Translations under genes and position numbers: made by a program
Assembly (NCBI GenBank): GCA_031414415.1
Contig: JANNVK010000004.1
Span: forward strand, 1 to 64,000
Source of the DNA: JANNVK01 sp031414415
GTDB taxonomy: Bacteria; Acidobacteriota; Blastocatellia; Pyrinomonadales; Pyrinomonadaceae
Length of the DNA stretch: 64,000 bases
Direction: 5' to 3'
In this document: positions 8,919 through 17,252 of the stretch, in pieces
Layout of the letters: each line of letters begins with the position of its first letter
Numbering within the stretch: the first letter of the stretch is position 1
Notes under the pieces: model-generated
Told to the model about the DNA's origin: nothing
Seen by the model: only the letters and a program-made list of their open reading frames with translations
Databases searched by the model: none

Positions 8919-9896
8919 ATGACAAATAAACCTATTACCGATTTCTTAAAACACAATTTTCGACATTTCAATGCGGCGGCTTTGATTGACGCAGCTGAAG
9001 CCTACAAAACTCATCTCGCCAATGGCGGAAAAATGATGATTACGCTTGCTGGTGCAATGTCCACAGCCGAGCTTGGAATTTCACTCGCGGAGATGATTCG
9101 GCAAGATAAAGTGCAGATTATTAGCTGCACAGGAGCGAATCTCGAAGAAGATCTGTTCAATTTGGTCGCACACGATTTTTACGAAAGAGTTCCGCATTAT
9201 CGCGATTTAACGCCGCAAGACGAACAGGATTTACTTGACCGACATATGAATCGCGTCACAGATACTTGCATTCCCGAAATGGAAGCGATGCGAAGGCTCG
9301 AAACGGCGATGGTCGATGTTTGGACAAAGGCTGACGCGGAAGGGAAAAGCTATTTTCCGCATGAGTTTATGTATCAAGTTTTAAGCTCGAAAGTATTAGA
9401 AAAATCGTTTCAAATTGACCCGAAAAACTCTTGGATGCTTGCCGCGATGGAGAAAAATTTACCGATAATTGTTCCCGGTTGGGAAGATTCGACGATGGGA
9501 AATATGTTCGCCGGACATTGCATAGAAGGCGATATTAAGAATGTTCATACAGTCAAAACCGGTATCGAATATATGATCGAGCTCGCGGAATGGTATACGA
9601 ATAATTCTACCGATTCAACGATTGGGTTTTTCCAGATTGGCGGTGGAATTGCAGGAGATTTTCCGATTTGTGTTGTTCCGATGCTGCACCAAGATCTACA
9701 ACGAACAAACGTTCCGGTTTGGAGTTATTTTTGTCAGATTTCAGATTCTACAACGAGCTACGGCTCATATTCGGGAGCAGTTCCGAATGAAAAAATCACT
9801 TGGGGCAAATTGGCGGTTGATACGCCAAAATTCATTGTAGAATCAGACGCATCAATCGTTGCACCGCTGATGTTTGCAATTATTTTAGATCAATAG
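8919..9896 (+). CDS. Deoxyhypusine synthase-like protein
   Basis: 325 residues. ITLAGAMSTAELGISLAEMI, ISCTGANLEEDLF, FQIGGGIAGDFPI and a final TWGKLAVDTPKFIVESDAS follow the deoxyhypusine synthase family layout. The lysine in WGKL (about residue 297) corresponds to the catalytic Lys that forms the enzyme-imine. Bacteria have no eIF5A, so bacterial members are thought to act on small molecules (homospermidine or agmatine-type reactions, NAD-dependent). The position in a catabolic cluster suggests a small-molecule substrate. The exact reaction is unknown. Confidence 0.85.
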   Translation: MTNKPITDFLKHNFRHFNAAALIDAAEAYKTHLANGGKMMITLAGAMSTAELGISLAEMIRQDKVQIISCTGANLEEDLFNLVAHDFYERVPHYRDLTPQDEQDLLDRHMNRVTDTCIPEMEAMRRLETAMVDVWTKADAEGKSYFPHEFMYQVLSSKVLEKSFQIDPKNSWMLAAMEKNLPIIVPGWEDSTMGNMFAGHCIEGDIKNVHTVKTGIEYMIELAEWYTNNSTDSTIGFFQIGGGIAGDFPICVVPMLHQDLQRTNVPVWSYFCQISDSTTSYGSYSGAVPNEKITWGKLAVDTPKFIVESDASIVAPLMFAIILDQ

Positions 9897-9909
9897 ATGA
9901 GGAGAAAAT

Positions 9910-10179
9910 ATGCCGAAAAACATAATTAAATTGAAACCAAAACGGACGGAAGAAGTCGAAAAATGGCTTGAAGAAGAATTTGGCGAACAGCGTGAAAGAT
10001 ACGAGCAAATCGCCAAAGCGATGAATATTGATTTGGCGGCAAAACGCGAAGTGTGGATTCAAGAATTTTACAAAAGAATCACAACGACAGGCTTTTATTG
10101 GCACGCCGACAACAAGAAAATTATCAAAAAAGAGGAGCTTTTTCAGAAACCTGATAGGGAATTTAAGGTTGTATTTTAG
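9910..10179 (+). CDS. Small conserved-looking hypothetical protein
   Basis: 89 residues, highly charged, mostly helical (KRTEEVEKWLEEEFGEQRERYEQIAKAM). GAGGAG lies 7 bases before the ATG and the gap to the previous gene is only 13 bases, so it is co-transcribed with the deoxyhypusine-synthase-like gene. I do not recognise the family. Confidence 0.7.
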   Translation: MPKNIIKLKPKRTEEVEKWLEEEFGEQRERYEQIAKAMNIDLAAKREVWIQEFYKRITTTGFYWHADNKKIIKKEELFQKPDREFKVVF

Positions 10180-10260
10180 TCCTTCGTCATTTGTCCTTCG
10201 TCCTTAGCGGCGAAGGTGAAATGTAAATGTAAAGGACAACTGACTGATGACAAAGGACTA
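10177..10260. repeat. Palindromic repeat (agtccttcgtc type)
   Basis: tagtccttcgtcatttgtcc at the left and the mirrored aggacaac...tgacaaaggacta at the right form a hairpin spanning the whole gap between two genes. The left arm begins inside the stop codon of the upstream gene. Confidence 0.75.
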
Positions 10261-10265
10261 ATTTT

Positions 10266-11210
10266 ATGCGAAAACACATTGAACCATTTGTTGACCGAGA
10301 TGTTTCGTTCAAACGTCTTGAATTAAAAGGAATTCCCTCGGGATTTAACTACAAAATGTTATCGATTGACGATGTTTCGGGAGCCTGCACGATGACCGTG
10401 CAATGGGATGCGGGCTACAAACAGCCGCCGTCGGTTTCGTATTCGGAACTCGAAATTTTTATCATGGACGGCGAAATGAAAGTCGGCGATAAAGTGTGGG
10501 AAAAAGGCGGATATTTTTTCGTCCCGCGAGGTGTTTCATTGCCTGCATTTTCGACCGAAAAAGGTTGCTTCGCACTTGTTATGTATAACGATACCGAACC
10601 GCACATCATAGAATCTGACGAAGATATGGACGGGGCTGACCGTAGCGGGTTGATCCAAATGGGAACATACGCCGAAATGCCGTGGCAAGTGCCGACAATT
10701 GCCCCGCAAACGGCTTCGGGTTGCTTGATGAAATTATTGCATTACGATGAAATGACGCATGCGATGACATTTATTTATTCAATGACACCAGGCTTTCGTC
10801 AAGACAATATTTCGTATCACGATTGTGCCGAAGAGTGCTATCACATTTGGGGAACTTCCTGGATGATGCAATTCGGCGATCTGCCAACAGGTGGATATTT
10901 TTGGCGACCAGCGTATGTCAATCACGGAGCATTTGCCAGCGAATTCGGCGTTTTGGGATTCGGCAGAACCGATGGCGAATTGCACAATCATTTTCATCAC
11001 AACGCTTATTCAAATCCTGACGAAAACGCCGATCGTGCTGCGGCTCGTTTAATCAGACAAAAGCCCGAATTAAACAAATGGATGTGGACAAAAGATCACA
11101 ATCATTTTGACTTCGAATACGCGGCAAACTACACCGCGGAATCTGAAGATGATCGCGTAAATATTCACGATGAACTGCACAAAATGGGCAAAGAGCATTC
11201 GCATGATTGA
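10266..11210 (+). CDS. Cupin-domain protein, probably bicupin
   Basis: 314 residues. The N-terminal half has a cupin pattern (SYSELEIFIMDGEMKVGDKVWEKGGYFFVPRG). The second half (ECYHIWGTSWMMQFGDLPTGGYFWRPAYVNHGAFASEFG, then ELHNHFHHNAYS) looks like a second cupin with His residues. The C-terminus is His/Asp-rich. Cupins in such clusters are often small-molecule isomerases, lyases or dioxygenases. Substrate unknown. It follows a palindromic repeat and is 12 bases upstream of the next gene. Confidence 0.75.
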   Translation: MRKHIEPFVDRDVSFKRLELKGIPSGFNYKMLSIDDVSGACTMTVQWDAGYKQPPSVSYSELEIFIMDGEMKVGDKVWEKGGYFFVPRGVSLPAFSTEKGCFALVMYNDTEPHIIESDEDMDGADRSGLIQMGTYAEMPWQVPTIAPQTASGCLMKLLHYDEMTHAMTFIYSMTPGFRQDNISYHDCAEECYHIWGTSWMMQFGDLPTGGYFWRPAYVNHGAFASEFGVLGFGRTDGELHNHFHHNAYSNPDENADRAAARLIRQKPELNKWMWTKDHNHFDFEYAANYTAESEDDRVNIHDELHKMGKEHSHD

Positions 11211-11222
11211 TTTTTAAGAGCA

Positions 11223-12113
11223 ATGTTATCTGAAAAATCTCGAAAACTTCGTCAATTACTTGCCCAATCAAATACTATTTGTGCGGTTGGTTGTTACGAT
11301 GCTTTGACCGCGAAAATGATTGAGCAAGCCGGATTTGAAGTTGCTTACATTTCGGGTGCGAGCGTTTCGATGGCACTTTTGGGTAAGCCTGATTTGGGGT
11401 TGGCGAGTTACGGCGAAATTTTCGGGCAAGTTCAGCGAATTGCCCAAGCGACCGAAATTCCGATAATTTTAGACGCTGATACAGGTTACGGAAACTATCA
11501 AAATGCGAGACGTGCTTTTGTTGAATATGAACAAATCGGCATCGCCGGAATTCAAATCGAGGATCAGATTTTCCCGAAGCGTTGCGGACATTTGGATGGA
11601 ACGCAAGTCGTTGAAATCTCCGAAATGACAACGAAAATCGAAGCCGTTTTAGATGTTCGCCAAAATCCCGACACAGTTCTAATTGCCCGCACCGATGCTC
11701 GCCAAAGTTTAGGTTTAAACGAAGCAATCAAACGTGCAAACCTTTACGCCGAAGCCGGTGCCGATATGATTTTCGTTGAAGGAATGCACGGCGTTGAAGA
11801 ATGCGAAGTTGTTGCGAAAGAAGTAATTGCACCGTTAATCGTCAACACCGGTGGACGCGGCTTGACTCCAAAATTGAGTTTGAAAAAGTATGAAAAAATC
11901 GGCTTTAAAATCGTCCTTCATCCGGGCGTAATGCAACGAGCCGCGACATTTGCAATGCGAGAAATGTTGTGCGATTTGAAGGAAAACGGAAATTTGACCG
12001 AGACAAAAAATGGACAAATGCATTTTGATGAATGGTTTGAATTGGTAGATTTGAGCGAGTATAAAAAAACGGAAAAAAGGTTCACCACAGAGACACAGAG
12101 AACACAGAGTTAG
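11223..12113 (+). CDS. Isocitrate lyase / PEP mutase family enzyme
   Basis: 296 residues. AYISGASVSMALLGKPDLGL, DADTGYGN and the catalytic-loop motif KRCGH (Cys at about 121) define this superfamily. IARTDAR and FVEGMHG follow. The family includes methylisocitrate lyase, 2,3-dimethylmalate lyase and oxaloacetate decarboxylase, all cleaving C-C bonds next to an enolate-forming acid. It could do the last lyase step of the cluster. The last 10 residues (FTTETQRTQS) are translated from the left arm of a palindromic repeat, so the original C-terminus was probably replaced or extended. Confidence 0.85.
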   Translation: MLSEKSRKLRQLLAQSNTICAVGCYDALTAKMIEQAGFEVAYISGASVSMALLGKPDLGLASYGEIFGQVQRIAQATEIPIILDADTGYGNYQNARRAFVEYEQIGIAGIQIEDQIFPKRCGHLDGTQVVEISEMTTKIEAVLDVRQNPDTVLIARTDARQSLGLNEAIKRANLYAEAGADMIFVEGMHGVEECEVVAKEVIAPLIVNTGGRGLTPKLSLKKYEKIGFKIVLHPGVMQRAATFAMREMLCDLKENGNLTETKNGQMHFDEWFELVDLSEYKKTEKRFTTETQRTQS

Positions 12114-12159
12114 GAAAAATTGTTCAAAACCTCTGTGAACTCTGTGTCTTTGTGGTGAA
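12081..12159. repeat. CACAGAGACACAGAG palindrome, gene-less copy
   Basis: Left arm 12081-12109 and right arm 12131-12159 are reverse complements with a few mismatches and a 21-base loop. The left arm overlaps the 3' end of the isocitrate-lyase-family gene and the right arm ends 7 bases before the next ATG. It shares its arm sequence with the repeat pair around the GxxExxY gene at 44998. Confidence 0.85.
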
Positions 12160-12166
12160 ATAATTT

Positions 12167-12826
12167 ATGGAATTATCAAACAAAACTGCCCGCGAAATTT
12201 TTGAGGAAATACGTTCCAATCCGCAACGGGCGAAGTTCGGCTTCGGCTCTCAGCCTTGTCTTGTAAACATAGATTTACAAAGAGCTTACACCGACACAAC
12301 TACTTTCAAAACGGCTTACGAAACTGACCCGAATCAGATGGATTATATCAATCGTTTGGCGGAAATGTTTCGTGAAAAAGGCTTTCCGGTTGTTTGGACT
12401 TACGTTGCGTATATGGAATCGGGCGAAGATTGCGGCGTTTGGGGAACGCGGACGAATACTGCGGATTCTTTGCAAAATATCAAGGTAGATTCACAGCGTT
12501 CGGAGTTTGATTCGCGGCTCAAAATTGACAAAGTGAACGACATTATTTTCAATAAACGAATGCCGTCCGTTTTTCACGATACGCATCTCAATTCGCTACT
12601 GACTTGGCACAAAATTGACACGGTAATTTTCACCGGTGGTTCGACTTCGGGCTGTGTTCGGGCGAGTGTCGTTGACAGTTTGAGCCACGGTTATCGGACG
12701 ATTGTCCCTGAAGAATGCGTTGCCGACAAACACGAAAGTTATCATTTCGCCAACTTGACCGATATGCTGATTAAATACGCCGATGTCGTTTCGGTAGAAG
12801 AGGTTTTTTCTTATTTGAAGAATTAA
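12167..12826 (+). CDS. Isochorismatase-family hydrolase (N-carbamoylsarcosine amidase-like)
   Basis: 219 residues with the Asp-Lys-Cys triad: Asp36 in NIDLQRAY, Lys130 in FNKRMPS and Cys163 in TSGCVRAS. A cysteine-hydrolase mechanism is expected, with N-carbamoyl or amide substrates likely. Known relatives include N-carbamoylsarcosine amidohydrolase and nicotinamidase. It is followed by a palindrome and a duplicated copy of its own last ~17 codons (12951-13006). Confidence 0.85.
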   Translation: MELSNKTAREIFEEIRSNPQRAKFGFGSQPCLVNIDLQRAYTDTTTFKTAYETDPNQMDYINRLAEMFREKGFPVVWTYVAYMESGEDCGVWGTRTNTADSLQNIKVDSQRSEFDSRLKIDKVNDIIFNKRMPSVFHDTHLNSLLTWHKIDTVIFTGGSTSGCVRASVVDSLSHGYRTIVPEECVADKHESYHFANLTDMLIKYADVVSVEEVFSYLKN

Positions 12827-13138
12827 AGAGGTTTAGCCACGAATTTCCACAAATTGTTTTTGGCTAATTGAAAAAATAAATTCGTGTTAATTCGTGTTAA
12901 TTCGTGGCTAAAAAAAAGTTTATGAAATCTGATCCGCAACTTTATGATTATTAAATACGCCGATGTCGTTTCGGTCGAAGAAGTTTTTTCTTATTTGAAG
13001 AATTAAAGAGGTTTAGCCACGAATTTACACAAATTTTCACGAATTAGAAAAATCAATAAAGAAAAATTCGTGGAAATTCGTGCTAGTTCGTGGCTAAAAA
13101 AACAAAGATTATGAAACCTGATCCGCAACTTTACGATT
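12771..13138. repeat. Tandem duplication, about 180 bp, each copy with a ttcgtggctaa palindrome
   Basis: 12771-12950 and 12951-13138 are near-identical. Each holds the last codons of the isochorismatase gene, then a ttagccacgaattt...aattcgtggctaa palindrome (12833-12912 and 13013-13095), then the first codons of a deacetylase gene. The junction shares a short attaaa microhomology. Only a few base differences separate the coding parts, so the event is fairly recent. Confidence 0.85.
12922..12954 (+). pseudogene. Truncated duplicate of the deacetylase start
   Basis: ATG followed by codons for KSDPQLYDY and an immediate TAA. It matches the first ten codons of the intact deacetylase at 13111 (MKPDPQLYDY). 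It was created by the tandem duplication and cannot encode a functional protein. Confidence 0.8.
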
Positions 13139-14016
13139 ATTATCCATACATCAATCGTCCAAAAATTACTTGGAAAAACGGGGCGAAAATTGCCTTTTGG
13201 GTTGCTCCGAATATTGAGTTTTACGAGATGAATCCGCCTGCAAATCCGCAACGCAAGGCTTGGCAAAAACCGATTCCTGATGTTGTGCCTTATTCGATGA
13301 GAGATTACGGAAACCGCGTCGGGCATTGGCGAATGCAGGAAGTGATGGACAAATACGATGTTCGCGGGAGCATTTCGTTTAGCGTGGCGATGGCTCAACA
13401 TCATCCCGAAATCGTCGAATCTTGTGTTGAACGCAACTGGGAATTTTTCTCGCACGGCATTTATAACACTCGATATTCTTACGGAATGGATGAAGCTCAA
13501 GAGCGTTCAATCATCGAAGATTCGATAAAAACCGTCAAAGATGCAACAGGTCAGACGATTGCTGGTTGGCTCGCTCCGGCACTCACGCACACGGAACGGA
13601 CTATGGATTTAATCGCCGAATATGGTCTGAAATACACTTGCGATTTGTTCCAAGACGATCAGCCAATGCCGATAAATGTCAAAAAAGGTAAGTTAGTTTC
13701 GATGCCTTATTCGTTGGAAATAAACGACTTCATCGCGTATTTGGCTTATGCCCAAACGCCAAATGAATACGGCGATGTCATCAAACGCCAATTTGACCAA
13801 CTCTACGAAGAAGGCGAAGAGACGGGAACGGTGATGTGCATTCCGCTCCACGCTTATTTGGTCGGACAACCGCATCGCATCAAAGGTTTTGAAACCGCTT
13901 TGAAATATATCACGTCGCATAAGGACGTTTGGGTGACAACGGCGGCTGAAATTGCGGATTATTATTTTGAGAATTATTATGATTTGATTTTGGAAGATAT
14001 TAAGAAGAAGAATTAA
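13111..14016 (+). CDS. Polysaccharide deacetylase-family protein, PuuE/allantoinase-like (copy 1)
   Basis: About 301 residues. An upstream in-frame GTG at 13090 lies inside the palindrome arm, so the ATG at 13111 is preferred. MRDYGNRVGHWRM, FFSHGIYNTRYSYGMDEAQERSIIEDSI, GWLAPALTHTERTMDLIAEYG and MCIPLHAYLVGQPHRIKGFE match the NodB-fold deacetylases that act on cyclic amides (PuuE, metal-independent allantoinase) rather than on polysaccharide. The second paralogue lies at 15085. Together with the isochorismatase-family and amidohydrolase enzymes this suggests breakdown of a cyclic amide or ureide. Confidence 0.85.
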   Translation: MKPDPQLYDYYPYINRPKITWKNGAKIAFWVAPNIEFYEMNPPANPQRKAWQKPIPDVVPYSMRDYGNRVGHWRMQEVMDKYDVRGSISFSVAMAQHHPEIVESCVERNWEFFSHGIYNTRYSYGMDEAQERSIIEDSIKTVKDATGQTIAGWLAPALTHTERTMDLIAEYGLKYTCDLFQDDQPMPINVKKGKLVSMPYSLEINDFIAYLAYAQTPNEYGDVIKRQFDQLYEEGEETGTVMCIPLHAYLVGQPHRIKGFETALKYITSHKDVWVTTAAEIADYYFENYYDLILEDIKKKN

Positions 14017-14131
14017 CCGCCAAGACGGGAAGAACGCCAAGGAAGAAAAGAGAATAAGAATAAAAAAGATAAACAAAATCTCACTTATGGTTTTTCTTGT
14101 TTGATCTTGGCGAACTTGGCTACTTGGCGGT
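14015..14131. repeat. CCGCCAAGACG palindrome, unit 1
   Basis: Arms accgccaagacg...aacgccaag and cttggcgaacttggc...cttggcggt face each other across about 65 A/T-rich bases. It starts at the stop codon of the deacetylase and ends 16 bases before the GxxExxY gene. Confidence 0.85.
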
Positions 14132-14147
14132 AAAAAGGATTAAACTT

Positions 14148-14558
14148 ATGAGCATAATCGATTCACTATTTGATGAACCAACGGAAGATGTTGATGAATT
14201 GGCGAGAAAAGTTATCGGCTGTGCGATTGAAGTTCACCGAAATTTGGGAGCAGGTTTTGATGAATCAGTTTACGAAAAGTCTCTTTGTGAAGAGCTAAGA
14301 ATTTCGGGCATTAAATTTAGTCACCAACATCAAACTAAAATTTTCTACAAAGGTTTAGAGGTTGGAGAAGGATTTATTGATATTTTAGTTGAAGATAAGC
14401 TAATTATTGAATTAAAAGCAGTTTCTGCGATTTTGCCAGTTCATTTGTCGCAAACATTATCATATTTGAAAGCGATGAAATTGAAATTAGGGTTATTGAT
14501 TAATTTCAATGTTCCGGTTTTGAAAGAAGGAATCCGACGTGTTGTTTCATCGAAATAA
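14148..14558 (+). CDS. GxxExxY family protein (PD-(D/E)XK nuclease-like), copy 1
   Basis: 136 residues. The start is the ATG at 14148; an upstream in-frame extension (LGELGYLAVKR) is just translated palindrome. The signature Gly36-x-x-Glu39-x-x-Tyr42 lies in AIEVHRNLGAGFDESVY. Downstream FIDILVEDKLIIELKAV has the Asp...Glu-x-Lys arrangement of PD-(D/E)XK enzymes. The function of the family is not established. It sits between palindrome unit 1 and units 2-5, as if part of the same element. Confidence 0.9.
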   Translation: MSIIDSLFDEPTEDVDELARKVIGCAIEVHRNLGAGFDESVYEKSLCEELRISGIKFSHQHQTKIFYKGLEVGEGFIDILVEDKLIIELKAVSAILPVHLSQTLSYLKAMKLKLGLLINFNVPVLKEGIRRVVSSK

Positions 14559-14567
14559 GAGAGATTG

Positions 14568-15071
14568 ACCGCCAAGACGCGAAGAACGCCAAGAAAGAAA
14601 AGAGAAGCGATTAAAAAGATTTTTACCTGTATTTCTTGGTCTTACTTGATTTCTCTTGGCGAACTTGGCTTCTTGGCGGTAGAAAAGAAATTGACCGCCA
14701 AGACACAAAGAACGCCAAGATAGAAAAAAGAAGTGGCACAGTTAAAGTATTCTTTTAATTTCTTTCCTTTGATTTACTTGTTTTACCTTGGCGAACTTGG
14801 CTTCTTGGCGGTAGAAAAGAAATTAACCGCCAAGACGCGAAGAACGCCAAGAAAGAAAAAGGAAGAAAAGAGAAGCAGTGAAAAGATTTTGTTTCAATTG
14901 TATTTCTTGATTTACTTGTTTACTCTTGGCGAACTTGGTGTCTTGGCGGAAAAAAAGAAATTGACCGCCGAGACGTGAAGAACGCCAAGGAAGTAAAACG
15001 ATAAAAAGACTCCTTTAATTTCTTGCTTTGATTTACTTGTTTACTCTTGGCGAACTTGGCTTCTTGGCGGT
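14568..15071. repeat. CCGCCAAGACG palindrome array, units 2-5
   Basis: Four units follow one another: 14568-14680, 14694-14812, 14826-14949 and 14964-15071. Each begins accgcc[aag/gag]acg, contains aacgccaag, has a variable A/T-rich centre, and ends cttggcgaacttgg..cttggcgg. Spacers between units are 13-14 bases. Short open frames here (with LGELGFLAV) are translated repeat and not genes. Confidence 0.9.
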
Positions 15072-15084
15072 AAAAAGCAAAATT

Positions 15085-16002
15085 ATGGCATTAGAACAAA
15101 GCTATCTCGAATATCCAAAGCGTCGTTATGGAATGGATAACGACTTTTACGAATGGTCGAATATGTTTGCCCGAAAGCCAATTAAATGGTCAAACGGGGC
15201 GAAAATTGCCGTCTGGATCGTCACGAGTTTGGAGTTTTTTCCGCTTAATCCAAGTGGCGTTCCGTTCAAAGCCCCGGGCAGTATGGTCACGCCTTATCCC
15301 GATTATCGCCATTACACAACTCGCGATTACGGCAATCGAGTCGGCGTTTTTCGGATAATGAAATCATTGGAAAAATTCGGTTTGCGTGGTAGTTACGCCG
15401 TAAATTCACGAGTTGCCGAACGCTATCCGTTTCTCATCGAAGAAATTAACCGTCGAAACGGCGAGATTATCGCTCACGGCGTTGATATGGACACGCTCCA
15501 TTATGGCGGACAAGACGTTAAAATTGAACGCGAACAAGTACGAGAAAGTTTGACAAAATTACGCGAAATTTCGGGGCAAAAAGTTTTAGGTTGGCTTTCG
15601 CCCGCCAAATCGGAATCAATGAACACGCTCCAACTCATTGAAAATGAAGGAGTTGAATATGTTTGCGATTGGGTTAATGACGATTTGCCTTACAAAATGA
15701 AGGTCGGGAATTTGCACTCGATGCCGCTTTCGACCGAGCTTTCTGACCGCCAAATTATCACCGATTACAAACATTCCGAAGCCGAATATGCCGTGCAAAT
15801 CAAAGACGCTTTTGATTGTTTATACGGCGAAACCGAAAGATTTGGCGGACGGGTTTTGGCGTTGTCTCTAAATCCGTATATCATCGGTTTGCCATATCGA
15901 ATCAAGGCTTTAGAAGAAGTTTTGAAATATATCACTTCGCACGAAGGAGTTTGGTCGGCGAGCGGTGAAGAGATTTTGAACGATTTTAGGGAACAAAAAT
16001 GA
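15085..16002 (+). CDS. Polysaccharide deacetylase-family protein, PuuE/allantoinase-like (copy 2)
   Basis: About 305 residues from the ATG at 15085; residues upstream are translated repeat. IKWSNGAKIAVWIV, TTRDYGNRVGVFRIMKSLEKFGLRGSYAVNS, IAHGVDMD and LGWLSPAKSESMNTLQLIENEG parallel copy 1, so the two are diverged paralogues, possibly subunits or enzymes for successive substrates. Its stop codon overlaps the start of the next gene (ATGA), which implies translational coupling. Confidence 0.85.
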   Translation: MALEQSYLEYPKRRYGMDNDFYEWSNMFARKPIKWSNGAKIAVWIVTSLEFFPLNPSGVPFKAPGSMVTPYPDYRHYTTRDYGNRVGVFRIMKSLEKFGLRGSYAVNSRVAERYPFLIEEINRRNGEIIAHGVDMDTLHYGGQDVKIEREQVRESLTKLREISGQKVLGWLSPAKSESMNTLQLIENEGVEYVCDWVNDDLPYKMKVGNLHSMPLSTELSDRQIITDYKHSEAEYAVQIKDAFDCLYGETERFGGRVLALSLNPYIIGLPYRIKALEEVLKYITSHEGVWSASGEEILNDFREQK

Positions 16003-16466
16003 CAAATATTACCGCATTATTTGATGAATTAAATTCTATTGTCGAACTTTTGGACGAAGCTGGTTTAGAATATGCCGTTTGTGGCGGTTTGGCGTTGGCG
16101 ATTCATGGATTCCCGCGTGCCACATTTGATATTGATTTATTGATTGAAGCTGAATCGCTCGAAAAATCCTATGAACTTGTGGCTAAAATTGGTTATGATA
16201 TTCGCGGACTTGATATGTCATTTAAGGAGCGAGCGGTTGAAATTCGCCGAGTTTCGAAAATTGACGCTGATGGAGAAGTTTTGTCGCTAGATTTTTTACT
16301 AGTCACTCCGAAAGTTGAAGATGTTTGGGAAACACGCGAAGAATACGAATGGCAAGGCAAAGATTTGTGGCTGGTTTCGCGTGAAGGTTTGATAAAAATG
16401 AAGACTTTAGCCGGACGAGATAAAGATTTAATTGATCTTGGGAGATTGAAAAATGAAGAAAATTGA
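15999..16466 (+). CDS. Nucleotidyltransferase-fold protein (MNT/AbiEii-like)
   Basis: 155 residues. VCGGLALAIHGFPRATFDIDLLIE has the GG...DxD layout of minimal nucleotidyltransferases, with Asp-Ile-Asp near residue 47. LWLVSREGLIKMKTLAGRDKDLIDL at the C-terminus is common in this group. Such proteins are often one half of a toxin-antitoxin pair. It overlaps the deacetylase stop at its start and the next small gene at its end. Confidence 0.75.
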   Translation: MTNITALFDELNSIVELLDEAGLEYAVCGGLALAIHGFPRATFDIDLLIEAESLEKSYELVAKIGYDIRGLDMSFKERAVEIRRVSKIDADGEVLSLDFLLVTPKVEDVWETREEYEWQGKDLWLVSREGLIKMKTLAGRDKDLIDLGRLKNEEN

Positions 16467-16611
16467 TATGTCGAGCGAAGCAATTTCAATCCGTTTGAAG
16501 CAAGTTGATCAAATTCGTTATCTCTGCGTTTCGCTAATGAAAGCAAAGAAAAAGCCAAAAGTAGTTGTTGAAATCATTAAATCCGAAAAATTAACTACTG
16601 TGGCACGTTGA
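16453..16611 (+). CDS. Small partner of the nucleotidyltransferase
   Basis: 52 residues (MKKIDMSSEAISIRLKQVDQ...), basic and mostly helical. The start overlaps the end of the nucleotidyltransferase gene by 14 bases, which argues for co-expression. Not recognised. By position it could be the antitoxin or an accessory subunit. The same gene order recurs at 19839-20565. Confidence 0.6.
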   Translation: MKKIDMSSEAISIRLKQVDQIRYLCVSLMKAKKKPKVVVEIIKSEKLTTVAR

Positions 16612-16655
16612 TTTATGCTTTTGCTCGATAACTGCTCGATAACTGATTGAAAGCA

Positions 16656-16669
16656 CACGCTTAAGCGTG
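16656..16669. repeat. Short perfect palindrome cacgcttaagcgtg
   Basis: A 14-base perfect palindrome in the gap between convergent genes. A related motif (cacactaaagcgtggactcc) occurs near 20605. Probably another small dispersed repeat. Confidence 0.6.
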
Positions 16670-16678
16670 AACTCAAAA

Positions 16679-17170
16679 CTAATTTGATTTTCCATCGCTG
16701 CCAAAATATTCTCGATAAGCCGAAATTTTATCGCCGCGAACGTCCCAAGATAGAGCGACGCGATTTTTGTAAGGCTTGCCGTTTAAGATTGCTTCGTCTC
16801 GCATTTCAAAAATAATTGTCGTTTCACTCGCCGTAATTCGCAACATTTCGACAACCGTAAATCCGTCTTTGAAAGTTTCGCCGACATATTTGAAAAATTT
16901 TATCGCGTTCTCCTTACCTTTGCGTTCGCCTTGAAATTCACCGCGTGGAAAAAATATCGTGAAATCATCTGTCAACATCTCGAAAAACGAATTCCAATCG
17001 CCTTTTTGAACGCCTTTTTTAAAATGCTCAAAGGCTTCCATTCCAACTTTCATTGTTTTTGCAACCTTTTTTGCGTCTATTTTTTTCGGTTTTTCCGCCG
17101 AAGTTTGCGAAATTCCGATTATTTGAAAAGTTAGAACGAGAGCAAATACTAAAATTATTTTTCCTTTCAT
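16679..17170 (-). CDS. Secreted SnoaL/NTF2-like protein
   Basis: 163 residues with a signal peptide (MKGKIILVFALVLTFQIIGISQTSAE). The mature part has EAFEHFKKGVQKGDWNSFFEMLTDDFTIFFPRGEFQG and GKPYKNRVALSWDVRGDKISAYREYFG, typical of the SnoaL/NTF2 fold. Probably periplasmic. It is divergent from the CpcT-like gene. Function unknown. Confidence 0.75.
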   Translation of the reverse strand: MKGKIILVFALVLTFQIIGISQTSAEKPKKIDAKKVAKTMKVGMEAFEHFKKGVQKGDWNSFFEMLTDDFTIFFPRGEFQGERKGKENAIKFFKYVGETFKDGFTVVEMLRITASETTIIFEMRDEAILNGKPYKNRVALSWDVRGDKISAYREYFGSDGKSN

Positions 17171-17252
17171 CCTTCATCCTTCATCCTTTTGAATTTTTCG
17201 TTGTAATGGTATTATGTTTATAACAAATCTACAAGTTTTTCCGACTAAATTT

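Noticed and set aside
11275..11727. 150-codon minus-strand open frame
   Set aside because: Antisense to the isocitrate-lyase-family gene; no motif.
14733..14978. 81-codon open frame in the palindrome array
   Set aside because: The sequence (FYLGELGFLAVEKKLTAKTRRTPRK) is just translated repeat.
14015..15071. Possible CRISPR array
   Set aside because: Units are palindromes of ~110-125 bp with short fixed spacers and variable centres, no short identical direct repeats with unique spacers, and no cas genes.
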